The notes under the pieces were generated by a model. The model saw only the letters and a list, made by a program, of their open reading frames with translations. It was not told the DNA's origin and searched no databases. From contig NZ_JAVXZY010000002.1 in assembly GCF_032337115.1 (NCBI RefSeq), positions 124,001 through 188,000 on the forward strand: 64,000 nucleotides of DNA, given 5' to 3'. Shown one piece after another: positions 29,171-42,600 of the stretch. This DNA is from Roseateles_C aquae (lineage in GTDB: Bacteria; Pseudomonadota; Gammaproteobacteria; Burkholderiales; Burkholderiaceae_C). Position 1 is the first letter of the stretch. Each line of letters starts with the position of its first letter. The position numbers were made by a program, and so were the translations under genes.

Positions 29171-29934
29171 GCCCAGACTTTCCAGGGCGGATTGCCCAGC
29201 CAGGCTTCCTCGAGCTGGGTCTTGTCGCGCAGCGTGTCCATCGCCTGCCAGAAGCCGGCATGCTGGTAGGACATCAGCTGGCCTTGGGCGGCCAGATCCT
29301 GCAGCGGCTGGCCCTCCCAGGAGGTTTGGTCGCCCTCGATCAGGTCGAAGACGCCGGGCTCCAGCACGAAGAAGCCGCCGTTAATCCAGGCGCCGTCACC
29401 GGCCGGCTTCTCCTGGAAGCTCTGCACGGCGTGGCCATCCAGGTTCAGGGCGCCATAGCGGCCGGGGGGCTGGATCGCCGTCACGGTGGCCTTGCGACCA
29501 TGGGTTTTGTGGAAATCGATCAGCCGGGCGATGTTCAGATCGCTGACACCATCGCCGTAGGTGAAGCAGAAGGGGCCGTCGTCCAGGTACTCGCGCACCC
29601 GCTTCAGGCGGCCGCCGGTCAGCGTGTGCGGGCCGGTGTCGACCAGCGTCACGCGCCAGGGCTCGGCGTAGTGCTGGTGTACCTCCATCTTGTTGTTGGC
29701 CATGTCGAAGGTGACATTGGACATGTGCAGGAAGTAGTTGGCGAAGTACTCCTTGATCACATAGCCCTTGTAGCCCAGGCAGATCACGAAGTCATTCAGG
29801 CCGTAGTGGGAATACATCTTCATGATGTGCCACAGGATCGGCTTGCCGCCGATCTCGATCATGGGCTTGGGCTTCAAATGCGATTCCTCGCTGATCCGCG
29901 TACCCAGTCCACCGGCAAGAATGACGACCTTCAT
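29167..29934 (-). CDS. rfbF: Glucose-1-phosphate cytidylyltransferase
   Basis: This 255-residue nucleotidyltransferase makes CDP-glucose from CTP and glucose 1-phosphate. It starts MKVVILAGGLGTRISEE, followed by KPKPMIEIGGKPILWHIMK, FCFTYGDGVSDLN and FQEKPAGDGAWINGGFFV, all diagnostic of RfbF. I use the ATG at 29932-29934, with GAGGAA seven to eight bases upstream; the frame continues upstream without similarity. First gene of an eight-gene operon (rfbF-rfbG-epimerase-methyltransferase-reductase-CmcI-GT2-acyltransferase) with four ATGA overlaps. Confidence 0.95.
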   Translation of the reverse strand: MKVVILAGGLGTRISEESHLKPKPMIEIGGKPILWHIMKMYSHYGLNDFVICLGYKGYVIKEYFANYFLHMSNVTFDMANNKMEVHQHYAEPWRVTLVDTGPHTLTGGRLKRVREYLDDGPFCFTYGDGVSDLNIARLIDFHKTHGRKATVTAIQPPGRYGALNLDGHAVQSFQEKPAGDGAWINGGFFVLEPGVFDLIEGDQTSWEGQPLQDLAAQGQLMSYQHAGFWQAMDTLRDKTQLEEAWLGNPPWKVWA

Positions 29935-30603
29935 CTGATGTTCCTCACTGAAGTCAAAGTTCTCGGCTGCCTGGCATCTTAGAAGTGGGCGCCCGGCTAG
30001 CCCGGCCGGGTTTGCACCCGACTCCTGAGGCTCGCAGGCAGCCGCAGACGCGGCTTTGCAGCTGACAGCACAGATTGGAGCCGGGGCCGTCAAGCCGCCA
30101 AGCAAAAAACAGCAAGGAATTGCTAAGGTATTTGCGGCGACTGCCGATAAGGCCTCCCCCCTAGCATCGCAAGCTCATGGTCAAAGCTGGCTCAAGCTGT
30201 GTCTTGGGCGCCGTTCGCGGCTCCGCTTTGACCGCCTGCCTACCGCAACAGGTGCTGCTTGATGACCGCTGACCACCGCAATCGCCCCCCACCCCGGGAC
30301 CAAGGGGGCCACGCACGCGCACCCAGGCTTGTGCTTGCTCAAGTTTCAAGCAGTCACACCGAAAACACGATTCATGTAGGCAGGTATTCGTCCGGCCTGT
30401 GCCGTCCATGCCCCGCGGGGGCCGGCACAGCGAGACATCAATGGAATTTGGGCCTCGCGACCGGCCCCAAGCGTTTCAGGGTTGCGGCACAGCACATGTT
30501 TTTTGGTCCCCGAGCGTTGCAGCTGGCACAGGCCACGAACGCGAAGGTGTCAGACGCCGGCCAAGCCGCCGACGTGACCAGCAATTAACCGAGTGAGATA
30601 CAA
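29935..30603. other. 669-bp divergent intergenic region before the giant repeat gene
   Basis: I find no convincing gene here; the short open frames lack ribosome sites and protein-like composition. It must hold the promoters of rfbF (leftward) and the giant gene (rightward), but no clear -35/-10 pair is visible. A nested inverted repeat lies at 30397-30430: CTGTGCCG/CGGCACAG arms enclosing the palindrome CCCCGCGGGG (30411-30420). It would form a strong hairpin in a leader about 200 bases ahead of the giant gene's ATG. Confidence 0.5.
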
Positions 30604-33600
30604 ATGGCTTCTCTGATCACAACCTTCTCGCCCTCGCAAATCGCAGGCCTGCCGACGAGCACCCTGTCGAAGCTGACGACCGAGGACTGGGCCGCGTTCA
30701 ACTCGGATCAGATTGCTGCACTGACGGCCACGCAGGTGACCTCGCTGGGCACCTTTGCGATCAACTCGCTATCGACCACGCAGATCAGCTGGTTTGAGAC
30801 CACCGATGTGGCGGCCTTCAACACCGGCGCGCTGCGTGCGATGAACTCGGCGCAGCTGGCGGCCTTGAACTCCGATCAGATCGGCTCGCTGACCAATTCG
30901 CAGGTCGCCGCGCTGACGACGCTGCAGATTTCCAATCTGAACAGCGCCGATCTGAATGCGCTGACGACCGCCCAGGTGCCCTCGCTGACCAGCGCCCAGG
31001 TCGGCGCCATCAGCACCACGCAGCTCTCCAAGATGGAGACCGACGACATCGCGGCGCTGAGTACCACGGCGATTCGCGGCCTCAACAGCGACCAGATCAA
31101 GGCGCTGACCACCGATGAAGTTGTGGCCCTGACGGCCGCCCAGGCCGCTGCGCTGACGACGCTGCAAGTGTCCTCGCTGACGACGCTGCAGCTGAACAAG
31201 ATGGAGAGCGACGATCTGCGCGCGCTCACCACGTCCGGCATCCGTGCACTGACCAGCACCCAGTTCAATGCGCTGAGCTCCGATCAGATCGCGCTGCTGA
31301 CCAATGCCCAGGTGGCGGCGATCAGCACGACGCAGATCGCCAATATGAGCAGCACGGCGCTGAACGCGCTGACGACGGACCAGATCCCGTCCATGAACAG
31401 CAGCCAGATCGCCGCCATCGGCACGACGCAGCTGTCCAAGATGACCACCGATGATCTGCAGGCGATCACGACCAGCGGCATCCGCGCCCTGACCACCGAC
31501 CAGATCAAGGCCCTGACCACCGATGAAGTCGTGGCGCTGACGAATGCGCAAGCCGCGGCGATCAGCAGCACCCAGGCGGCGGCCCTGACCACGCTGCAGC
31601 TCAACAAGATGGAGAGCGACGACCTGCGCGCTCTGGCCACCAGCGCCATCCGCGCGCTGGCCAGCAACCAGGTCAACAACCTGAGCAGCGACCAGATTGG
31701 CGCGCTGACCAATGCCCAGGTCGCCGCGCTGTCGACGCTGCAACTGTCCAACATCACCTCGGACGCGCTGAACGCGCTGACCACCGACCAGATCCCGTCC
31801 CTGACCAGCACGCAGATTGCCTCGATTGGCACGACGCAGCTGACCAAGATGACGACTGATGACCTGCAGGCCATCACCACCACCGGCATCCGCGCGCTGA
31901 CGACCGACCAGGTCAAGGCGCTGACCACCGATGAGGTCGTCGCGCTGACCAATGCCCAGGCCGCCGCACTGACCAGCACGCAAGCCGCTGCATTGACCAC
32001 GCTGCAGCTCAACAAGATGGAGAGCGACGATCTGCGTGCGCTCGCCACCAGTGCCATCCGCGCGCTGACCAGCACCCAGATCAACAACCTGAGCAGCGAC
32101 CAGATCGGCGCGCTGACCAATGCCCAGGTCGCCGCGCTGTCGACCACGCAGCTCTCCAACATCACCAGCACGGCGCTGAATGCACTGACCACCGATCAGC
32201 TGCCCTCGCTGAACTCCGCGCAGATCGCGTCCATCGGCACGACGCAGATCTCGAAGATGGATACCGATGACCTGCAGGCCATCACCACCAGCGGCATCCG
32301 CGCGCTGACCAGCGACCAGATCAAGGCGCTGACGACCGACGAGATCGTTGCACTGACGGCCGTTCAGGCCGCGGCCTTGAGCAGCACACAGGCCTCCGCA
32401 CTGACAACGCTGCAGCTGAACAAGATGGAGAGCGACGACCTGCGCGCGCTCACCACCACGGCGATCCGTGCGCTGACCAGCACGCAGATCAACAATCTCA
32501 GCAGCGACCAGATCGGTGCGTTGACCAACGCCCAGGTTGCCGCCCTGTCGACCACGCAGCTGGCCAATATCACCAGCACGGCGCTGAACGCGCTGACGAC
32601 CGACCAGATGCCGGCGCTGACCAGCAGCCAGGTCGCCGCGATCGGCACGACGCAGCTGTCCAAGATGGAGACGGCCGATCTGGCCGCGCTGACGACTTCG
32701 GGCATCCGCGCGCTGACGACCGATCAGATCAAGGCATTGACGACCGATGAAATCGTCGCGCTGACGGCCGCCCAGGCCGCCGCACTCTCCAGCACACAGG
32801 CCGCGGCCCTGACCACGCTGCAGCTGACCAAGATGGAAAGCGACGATCTGCGTGCGCTGACCACCACGGCCATCCGCGCGCTGACCAGCACCCAGGTCAA
32901 CAACCTGACGTCCGACGAGATCGGCCAGCTGAGCAATGCCCAGGTCGCCGCGCTGAACACCGATCAGATCAAGAACCTGACCAGTGACGCGCTGAACGCG
33001 CTGACGACCGACCAGATTCCGTCCTTGACCAGCACGCAAATCGCTGCCATTGGCACGACGCAGCTGACCAAGATGACCACCGATGACCTGCAGGCGATCA
33101 CGACCAGCGGCATCCGCGCCCTGACCACCGACCAGGTCAAGGCACTGACCACCGACGAGATCGTCGCGCTGACGGCCGCCCAGGCCGCGGCCATCACCAG
33201 CACGCAGGCCGCCGCGCTGACCACCTTGCAGCTGAGCAAGATGGAAAGCGACGATTTGCGCGCACTGACCACCACCGCCATCCGCGCGCTGACCAGCACC
33301 CAGGTCAACAACCTGACCTCCGATGAGATCGGCCAGCTGACCAATGCCCAGGTCGCCGCGCTGAACACCGATCAGATCAAGAACCTGACCAGCGACGCGT
33401 TGAACGCGCTGACGACCGACCAGATTCCGTCCCTGACCAGCACGCAGATTGCCGCCATCGGCACAACGCAGCTGACCAAGATGACGACGGACGATCTGCA
33501 GGCGATCACGACCAGCGGCGTCCGCGCGCTCACCACCGACCAGGTCAAGGCACTGACCACCGACGAGATCGTCGCGCTGACGGCCGCCCAGGCCGGCGCA

Positions 33601-36600
33601 CTGACCAGTACCCAGGCCGCCGCGCTGACCACCTTGCAGCTGAGCAAGATGGAAAGCGACGATCTGCGCGCGCTGACCACCACGGCCATCCGCGCCCTGA
33701 CCAGCACCCAGGTCAACAACCTGACCTCGGACGAAATCGGCCAGCTGACCAATGCCCAGGTCGCCGCGCTGACCACGACGCAGATCGCCAATCTGACCAG
33801 CGACGCGCTGAACGCACTGACGACCGACCAGCTGCCCTCACTGACCAGCACGCAGATTGCCGCCATCGGCACGACGCAGCTGACCAAGATGACGACGGAC
33901 GATCTGCAGGCGATCACGACCAGCGGTATCCGCGCGCTCACCACCGACCAGGTCAAGGCGCTGACGACCGACGAGATCGTCGCGCTGACCGGCGGCCAGG
34001 TCGGTGCGCTCACCAGCACGCAGGCCGCTGCGCTGACGACGCTGCAGCTGAACAAGATGGAGACCAATGATCTCCAGTCGCTCAGCAGCGCCTCGGTGCG
34101 CGCGCTGACCAGCAGCCAGATCAACAACCTCAGCTCCGATCAGATCGCGGTGCTGACGAACGCCCAGGTCGGCGCACTGACGACCACCCAGCTGGCCAAT
34201 ATCACCAGCACGGCGCTGAACGCGCTGACCACCGATCAGATGCCGGCGCTGACCAGCAACCAGGTCGCCGCCATCAGCACCACGCAGATCTCCAAGATGG
34301 AGACCGACGATCTGGCCGCGCTGACGACCACAGCCGTGCGCGCACTGACCACCGACCAGGTCAAGGCGCTGACGACCGATGAGATCGTCGCGCTGACCGC
34401 TGCCCAGGCCGCCGCGCTGACCAGCGCCCAGGCCGGCGCGATGACGACCACCCAGGTCTCGAAGATGGAGACCCAGGACCTGGCCTCGATGACCACCACG
34501 GCCATCAAGGGCTTCAGCAGCGACCAGGTCAAGGCGATGAGCACCGACCAGCTGGCCGCGCTGACGGCCGCCCAGGTCGGCTCGCTGGTCACGACGCCGG
34601 CGAACCAGCTGGCTGGCCTGAGTTCCGATGCCATCAAGGCGCTGACCGTCACCCAGGCTGCCGCGCTGACTTCTGCCCAGCTGGCTGGTCTCACGACCAC
34701 CCAGGTCGCGGCCTTTGATACCGACGATCTGCGCGCGCTGACCACCACGGCCCTGCGCGGCTTCAACACCACGCAGCTGGCCGCGCTGAACTCCGACCAG
34801 ATCGGCGCACTGACCAATGCGCAGGTCGCCGGCCTGACGACGACCCAGGTGGCCGGACTCAACAGCGATGACCTGAACGCGCTGACGACCGACCAGATCC
34901 CGTCGCTGACCAGCGCCCAGGTCGCCGCCATCGGCACGACCCAGCTGTCCAAGATGACGACGGACGACATCGCCGCACTGAGCACCTCGGCCGTCCGTGC
35001 GCTGACCACCGACCAGATCAAGGCGCTGACCACCGACGAAGTCGTCGCGCTGAGCGCTGCCCAGGCCGCTGCACTTTCCAGCACCCAGGCCGCTGCATTG
35101 ACGACGCTGCAGCTGACCAAGATGGAGAGCGACGACCTGCGCGCGCTGACCACCACGGCCATCCGCGCGCTGTCCAGCACCCAGGTCAACAACCTGACCT
35201 CGGACGAGATCGGCCAGCTGACCAATGCGCAGGTCGCGGCGCTGACCACGACGCAGATCGCCAACCTGACCAGCGACGCGCTGAACGCGCTGACGACCGA
35301 TCAGATCCCGTCCCTGACCAGCACGCAGATTGCCGCCATCGGCACGACGCAGCTGACCAAGATGACGACCGATGATCTGCAGGCGATCACCAGCAGTGGC
35401 ATCCGCGCCCTGACCACCGACCAGATCAAGGCGCTGACGACCGACGAAATCGTCGCGCTGACCGGCACGCAGGTCGCCGCACTGACGACCTCGCAGGCCG
35501 CCGCGCTGACCACGCTGCAGCTGAACAAGATGGAGACCAACGATCTCCAGTCCTTGACCAGCACCGCCATCCGCGCACTGACCAGCTCGCAGATCAACAA
35601 CCTGAGCTCCGACCAGATCGCTGCGCTGTCGAACAGCCAGGTCGGCGCGCTGTCGACGCTGCAACTGTCCAACATCACCAGCACCGCGCTGAACGCACTG
35701 ACGACCGACCAGGTGCCGTCGCTGAACTCGGCCCAGGTGGCCGCGATCGGCACCACGCAGATCTCCAAGATGGAAACGGATGATCTGCAAGCGCTGACGA
35801 CCTCGGCCGTACGCGCGCTGACGACCGACCAGGTCAAGGCACTGACGACAGACGAGATCGTCGCACTGACCGCTGCCCAAGTGGGCGCGCTCAACAGCGC
35901 CCAGGCGGCCGCCCTGACGACGCTGCAGCTCAACAAGATGGAGACCAATGACCTCCAGGCCTTGAGCAGCACGGCGATTCGCGCGCTGACCAGCACGCAG
36001 ATCAACAACCTGACGTCCGATCAGATCGTCGCCCTGAGCAATGCCCAGGTCGGCGCCCTGACGACCACGCAGCTGGCCAACATCACCAGCACGGCGCTGA
36101 ACGCTCTGACGACCGATCAGGTCCCGTCGCTGAACTCGGCCCAGGTGGCCGCGATCGGCACGACGCAGATCTCCAAGATGGAGACCGACGACATCGCCGC
36201 GCTGTCCACCAACGCCGTCCGCGCGCTGACGACCGATCAGATCCGCGCCCTGACGACCGACGAGGTGGTCGCACTCAGTGGCACCCAGGCCGCTGCGCTG
36301 ACCAGCACACAGGCCGCTGCCCTGACCACGCTGCAGCTCAACAAGATGGAGAGCGACGATCTGCGTGCGCTCACCACGACGGCGATTCGCGCGCTGACCA
36401 GCACGCAGATCAACAACCTCTCATCCGACCAGATCGCCGCGTTGACGAATGCGCAGGTGGCCGCACTGACGACGACCCAGCTGGCCAATATCACCAGCAC
36501 GGCGCTCAACGCCTTGACGACCGACCAGGTTCCGGCGCTGACCAGCAACCAGGTTGCCGCCATCGGCACGACGCAGATCTCCAAGATGGAGACCGACGAT

Positions 36601-39600
36601 CTGGCCGCACTGACGACCTCCGACGTCCGTGCGCTGACCACCGATCAGGTCAAGGCGCTGACGACCGATGAGATCGTCGCCCTGACCGCCGCCCAGGCCG
36701 CCGCGCTGACCAGCGCCCAGGCCGGTGCGATGACGACCACCCAGGTTTCCAAGATGGAAACCGTCGACCTCGCCTCGATGACGACCACGGCCGTCAAGGG
36801 CTTCAGCAGCGACCAGATCAAGGCGATGAGCACCGATCAGCTCGCCGCGCTGACGGTCTCCCAGGTTGGCAACCTGTCGACCAACCCGGCCAACCAGCTG
36901 GCCGGCCTCACCTCGGATGGCATCAAGGCGCTGACGGTGGCCCAGGCCGCCGCGCTGACCAGCGCCCAGCTGGCCGGCCTGTCGACCACCCAGGTCGCGG
37001 CCTTTGACACCGACGATCTGCGTGCCCTGACCACGCTGGCCATCCGCGGCTTCAACACCACACAGCTGGCCGCGCTGAACTCCGACCAGGTGGGCGCACT
37101 GACCAATGCGCAGGTCGCCGGCCTGACGACGACCCAGGTGGCCGGCCTCAACAGCGATGACCTGAACGCGCTGACGACCGACCAGATCCCGTCGCTGACC
37201 AGCGCCCAGGTCGCCGCCATCGGCACGACCCAGCTGTCCAAGATGACGACGGACGACATCGCCGCACTGAGTACCTCGGCCGTCCGTGCGCTGACCACCG
37301 ACCAGATCAAGGCACTGACCACCGACGAAGTCGTCGCGCTGAGCGCTGCCCAGGCCGCTGCACTTTCCAGCACCCAGGCCGCTGCATTGACGACGCTGCA
37401 GCTGACCAAGATGGAAAGCGACGACCTGCGTGCGCTGACCACCACGGCCATCCGCGCGCTGTCCAGCACCCAGGTCAACAACCTGACCTCGGACGAGATC
37501 GGCCAGCTGACCAATGCGCAGGTCGCGGCGCTGAACACCAACCAGATCGCCAACCTGACCAGCGACGCGCTGAATGCGCTGACGACCGATCAGATCCCGT
37601 CCTTGACCAGCACGCAGATTGCCGCCATCGGCACGACGCAGCTGACCAAGATGACGACCGACGATCTGCAGGCAATCACGACCAGCGGCATCCGTTCGCT
37701 GACCACCGACCAGATCAAGGCGCTGACGACCGACGAAATCGTCGCGCTGACGGCCGCGCAGGCCGCCGCGATCTCCAGCACCCAGGCCGCTGCCTTGACC
37801 ACCTTGCAACTGAGCAAGATGGAGAGTGACGATCTGCGCGCGCTGACCACCACGGCCATCCGTGCGCTGACCAGCACCCAGGTCAACAACCTGACCTCCG
37901 ACGAGATCGGCCAGCTGACCAATGCCCAGGTCGCCGCGTTGACAACGACGCAGCTGGCCAACATCACCAGCACTGCGCTGAACGCGCTGACGACCGATCA
38001 GGTCCCGTCGCTGAACTCGGCGCAGGTGGCCGCGATCGGCACGACGCAGATCTCGAAGATGGACACCGATGATCTGCAGGCGCTCTCGACCACGGCCGTC
38101 CGTGCGCTGACGACGGACCAGATCAAGGCACTGACCACCGACGAGATCGTCGCGCTGACCGCCGCCCAGGTTGCCGCGCTCTCCAGCACCCAGGCCGCCG
38201 CGCTGACCACGCTGCAGCTGAACAAGATGGAGACCAACGATCTCCAATCCTTGACCAGCACGGCAATCCGTGCGCTGACCAGCACGCAGGTCAACAACCT
38301 GAGCTCGGATCAGATTGCGGTGATGACCAATGGCCAGGTCGGTGCACTGACAACGACCCAGCTGGCCAATATCACCAGCACGGCACTCAACGCGCTGACC
38401 ACTGACCAGATGCCGGCGCTGAACTCGGCCCAGGTCGCCGCAATCAGCACCACGCAGATCTCCAAGATGGAGACCGACGATATCGCCGCGCTGTCGACCG
38501 GTGCCGTGCGCGCGCTGACGACCGACCAGGTCAAGGCGCTGACGACCGATGAGATCGTCGCCCTGACCGCCGCCCAGGCCGCCGCGCTGACCAGCGCCCA
38601 GGCCGGCGCAATGACGACCACCCAGGTCTCCAAGATCGAGACGACCGACCTCGCCTCGATGACGACCACGGCCGTCAAGGGCTTCAGCAGCGACCAGATC
38701 AAGGCGATGAGCACCGATCAGCTCGCCGCGCTGACGGTCTCCCAGGTTGGCAACCTGTCGACCAACCCGGCCAACCAGCTGGCCGGCCTCACCTCGGATG
38801 GCATCAAGGCGCTGACGGTGGCCCAGGCCGCCGCGCTGACCAGCGCCCAGCTGGCCGGCCTGTCGACCACCCAGGTCGCGGCCTTTGACACCGACGATCT
38901 GCGTGCCCTGACCACGCTGGCCATCCGCGGCTTCAACACCACACAGCTGGCCGCGCTGAACTCCGACCAGGTCGGCGCGCTGACCAATGCGCAGGTCGCC
39001 GGCCTGACGACGACCCAGGTGGCCGGACTCAACAGCGATGACCTGAACGCGCTGACGACCGACCAGATCCCGTCGCTGACCAGCGCCCAGGTCGCCGCCA
39101 TCGGCACGACCCAGATCTCGAAGATGACGACGGACGACGTCGCCGCGCTGACGACGACCGCCGTTCGTGCGCTGACCACCGACCAGATCCGTGCCCTGAC
39201 CACCGACGAGATCGTGGCGCTGACGGCCGCCCAGGTCGCCGCCCTCTCCAGCACCCAGGCCGCCGCGCTCACCACGCTGCAGCTGAACAAGATGGAGACC
39301 GGTGATCTGCAATCGCTGACCACCACGGCCATCCGTGCGCTGTCCAGCACGCAGATCAACAACCTGAGCTCGGATCAGATTGCGGTGATGAGCAATGGCC
39401 AGGTCGCCGCGCTGACGACGACCCAGCTGTCCAACATCACCAGCGACGCGCTGAACGCGCTGACGACTGACCAAATGCCGGCGCTGACCAGCGCCCAGGT
39501 CTCGGCCATCGGCACGACGCAGATCTCCAAGATGGACACCACCGATCTGGCGGCCCTCAGCACCAACGCGCTGCGCGCGCTGACGACCGACCAGATCCGT

Positions 39601-42600
39601 GCGCTGACCACCGACGAGGTCGTCGCGCTGAGCGTGGCCCAGGCTGGCGCGCTGACCAGCACCCAGGCCGCTGCGCTCACCACGCTGCAGCTGACCAAGA
39701 TGGAAAGCGACGACCTGCGTGCGCTGACCACCACGGCCATCCGTGCGCTGACCAGCACCCAGGTCAACAACCTGACCTCCGATGAGATCGGCCAGCTGAC
39801 CAATGCACAGGTTGCTGCTCTGAGCACCTTGCAGCTGGCCAACATCACCAGCACGGCCTTGAATGCGCTGACCACGGACCAGATCCCGTCGCTGAACTCG
39901 GCACAGATCGCCTCCATCGGCACGACGCAGATCGCCAAGATGGACACGGACGATGTCGCGGCGCTGACGACGTCTGGCGTCCGTGCACTGACGACCGACC
40001 AGATCCGTGCGCTGACCACCGATGAAGTCGTGGCGCTGACGGCCGCCCAGGTTGCCGCACTGACCAGCACGCAGGCCGCCGCGCTCACCACGCTGCAGCT
40101 GAACAAGATGGAGACCAATGACCTGCAAGCGCTGACGACCACGGCCGTCCGCGCGCTGACCAGCACGCAGGTCAACAACCTGAGCTCGGATCAGATTGCG
40201 GTGATGACCAATGGCCAGGTCGGCGCGCTGACGACGACCCAGCTGGCGAATATCACCAGCACGGCACTCAACGCCCTGACGACCGATCAGATGCCGGCGC
40301 TGAGTTCGACCCAGGTGGCCGTGATCGGCACGACACAGATCTCCAAGATGGAGACCGACGATCTGGCCGCGCTGTCGACCAGCGCCGTGCGCGCACTGAC
40401 GACGGACCAGGTCAAGGCACTCACCACCGATGAGGTGGTCGCGCTGACCGCTGCGCAGGCCGCCGCGCTGACCAGTGCCCAGGCCGGTGCGATGACCACG
40501 ACCCAGGTCTCCAAGATGGAGACGACCGACCTCGCCTCGATGACGACCACGGCCGTCAAGGGCTTCAGCAGCGACCAGATCAAGGCGATGAGCACCGATC
40601 AGCTCGCTGCCCTGACCTCGGCCCAGATCGGCAATCTGTCAACCTCGCCGGCCAACCAGCTGGCCGGTCTGAGTTCGGATGCAATCAAGGCGCTGACGGT
40701 GGCCCAGGCCGCTGCGCTCAACTCGGCCCAGCTGGCCGGTCTGAACACGACCCAGGTGGCCGCCTTCGACACCGACGATCTGCGGGCATTGACGACACTG
40801 GCTCTGCGCGGCTTCAACAGCACCCAGTTGGCGGCGCTGAACTCCGACCAGATCGGTGCACTGACGAATGCACAGGTCGGCTCGCTGAGCACGACACAGA
40901 TCAACGGCCTGAACAGTGATGATCTGAACGCGCTGACCACCGACCAGATCCCGTCGCTGACCAGTGCCCAGGTCGCCGCCATCGGCACGACGCAGATCTC
41001 GAAGATGACGACGGACGACGTCGCCGCGCTGACGACAACGGCAACCCGCGCATTGACCACCGATCAGATCCGTGCCTTGACCACCGACGAGGTCGTGGCG
41101 CTGACAGCCGCCCAGGTCGCCGCCCTCTCCAGCACCCAGGCCGCCGCGCTCACCACGCTGCAGCTGAACAAGATGGAAACCGGCGATCTGCAATCGTTGA
41201 CCACCACGGCCATCCGTGCGCTGTCCAGTACGCAGATCAACAACCTGACGTCCGATCAGATCGGTGTGCTGACGAACGGCCAGGTCGCCGCCCTGACGAC
41301 GACCCAGCTGTCCAGCATCACCAGCGATGCGTTGAACGCGCTGACGACTGACCAGATGCCGGCGCTGACCAGCGCCCAGGTCTCGGCCATCGGCACGACG
41401 CAGATCTCCAAGATGGAAACGGCCGACCTGGCCGCACTGGGCACGACCACCCTGCGCGCGCTGACCAGCGACCAGATCAAGGCCCTGACCACCGACGAGA
41501 TCGTCGCGCTGACCGCTGCCCAGGCCGCGGCGCTGAGCAGCACCCAGGCCGCCGCGCTGACCACGCTGCAGCTGAACAAGATGGAGACCAATGATCTCCA
41601 GGCACTGACGACGACGGCGATCCGCGCGCTGAGCAGCACGCAGATCAACAACCTCTCGTCCGACCAGATCGGGGCGCTCAGCACGGCCCAGGTCGCCGCG
41701 CTGACGACCACGCAGCTCAGCAGCATCACCAGCGATGCTCTGAACGCGCTGACCACCGATCAGATGCCGGCGCTGAACTCGGCGCAGGTTGCCGCCATCG
41801 GCACGACCCAGATCTCCAAGATGGAGACCACGGACCTGGCCGCGCTGACGACGACCGCGGTGCGCGCGCTGACCACCGACCAGATCAAGGCCCTGACCAC
41901 CGACGAAGTGGTGGCCCTGACCGCCGCCCAGGCGGCCGCGCTGACCAGCGCCCAGGCCGGTGCGTTCACGACCACGCAGATCTCCAAGATGGAGACCACC
42001 GATCTGGCCGCGCTGACGACAACCGCCATCAAGGGGCTGAACAGCGACCAGGTCAAGGCGCTGACGACGGACGAACTGGCGGCCCTGACGGCGGCGCAGA
42101 TTGCGGCGCTGGCGACAACGCCGGCGAACCAGTTCGCCGGTCTCAGCTCGGACAGCATCAAGGCGCTGACCGTGGCCCAGGCCGCGGCGCTGACCTCGGC
42201 CCAGATCGCTGGCTTCAACACCACGCAGGTGGCGGCCTTCGACACCGACGATCTGCGGGCACTGACCACGGCCGCGGTGCGCGCCTTCACAACCACGCAG
42301 CTGGCCGCGCTGAACTCCGACCAGATCGGTGCGTTGACCAACACCCAGGTCGCTTCGCTGACGACGACGCAGATCGCCGGCCTGAACAGCGATGACCTGA
42401 ACGCGCTGACGACCGACCAGATCCCGTCACTGACCAGCACCCAGGTCGCAGCCATCGGCACGACGCAGATTGCCAAGATGGAAACCGCTGATCTGGCCGC
42501 ACTGAGCACGACGGCACTGCGCGCGCTGACCACCGACCAGATCCGTGCCCTGACCACCGACGAGGTCGTGGCGCTGACCGCCGCCCAGGCCGGCGCGCTC

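Noticed and set aside
30503..30522. Sigma-54-like promoter (TTGG ... TTGCA) before the giant gene
   Set aside because: The GG and GC elements are 13 bases apart instead of the 11 required, and the -24 box is poor.
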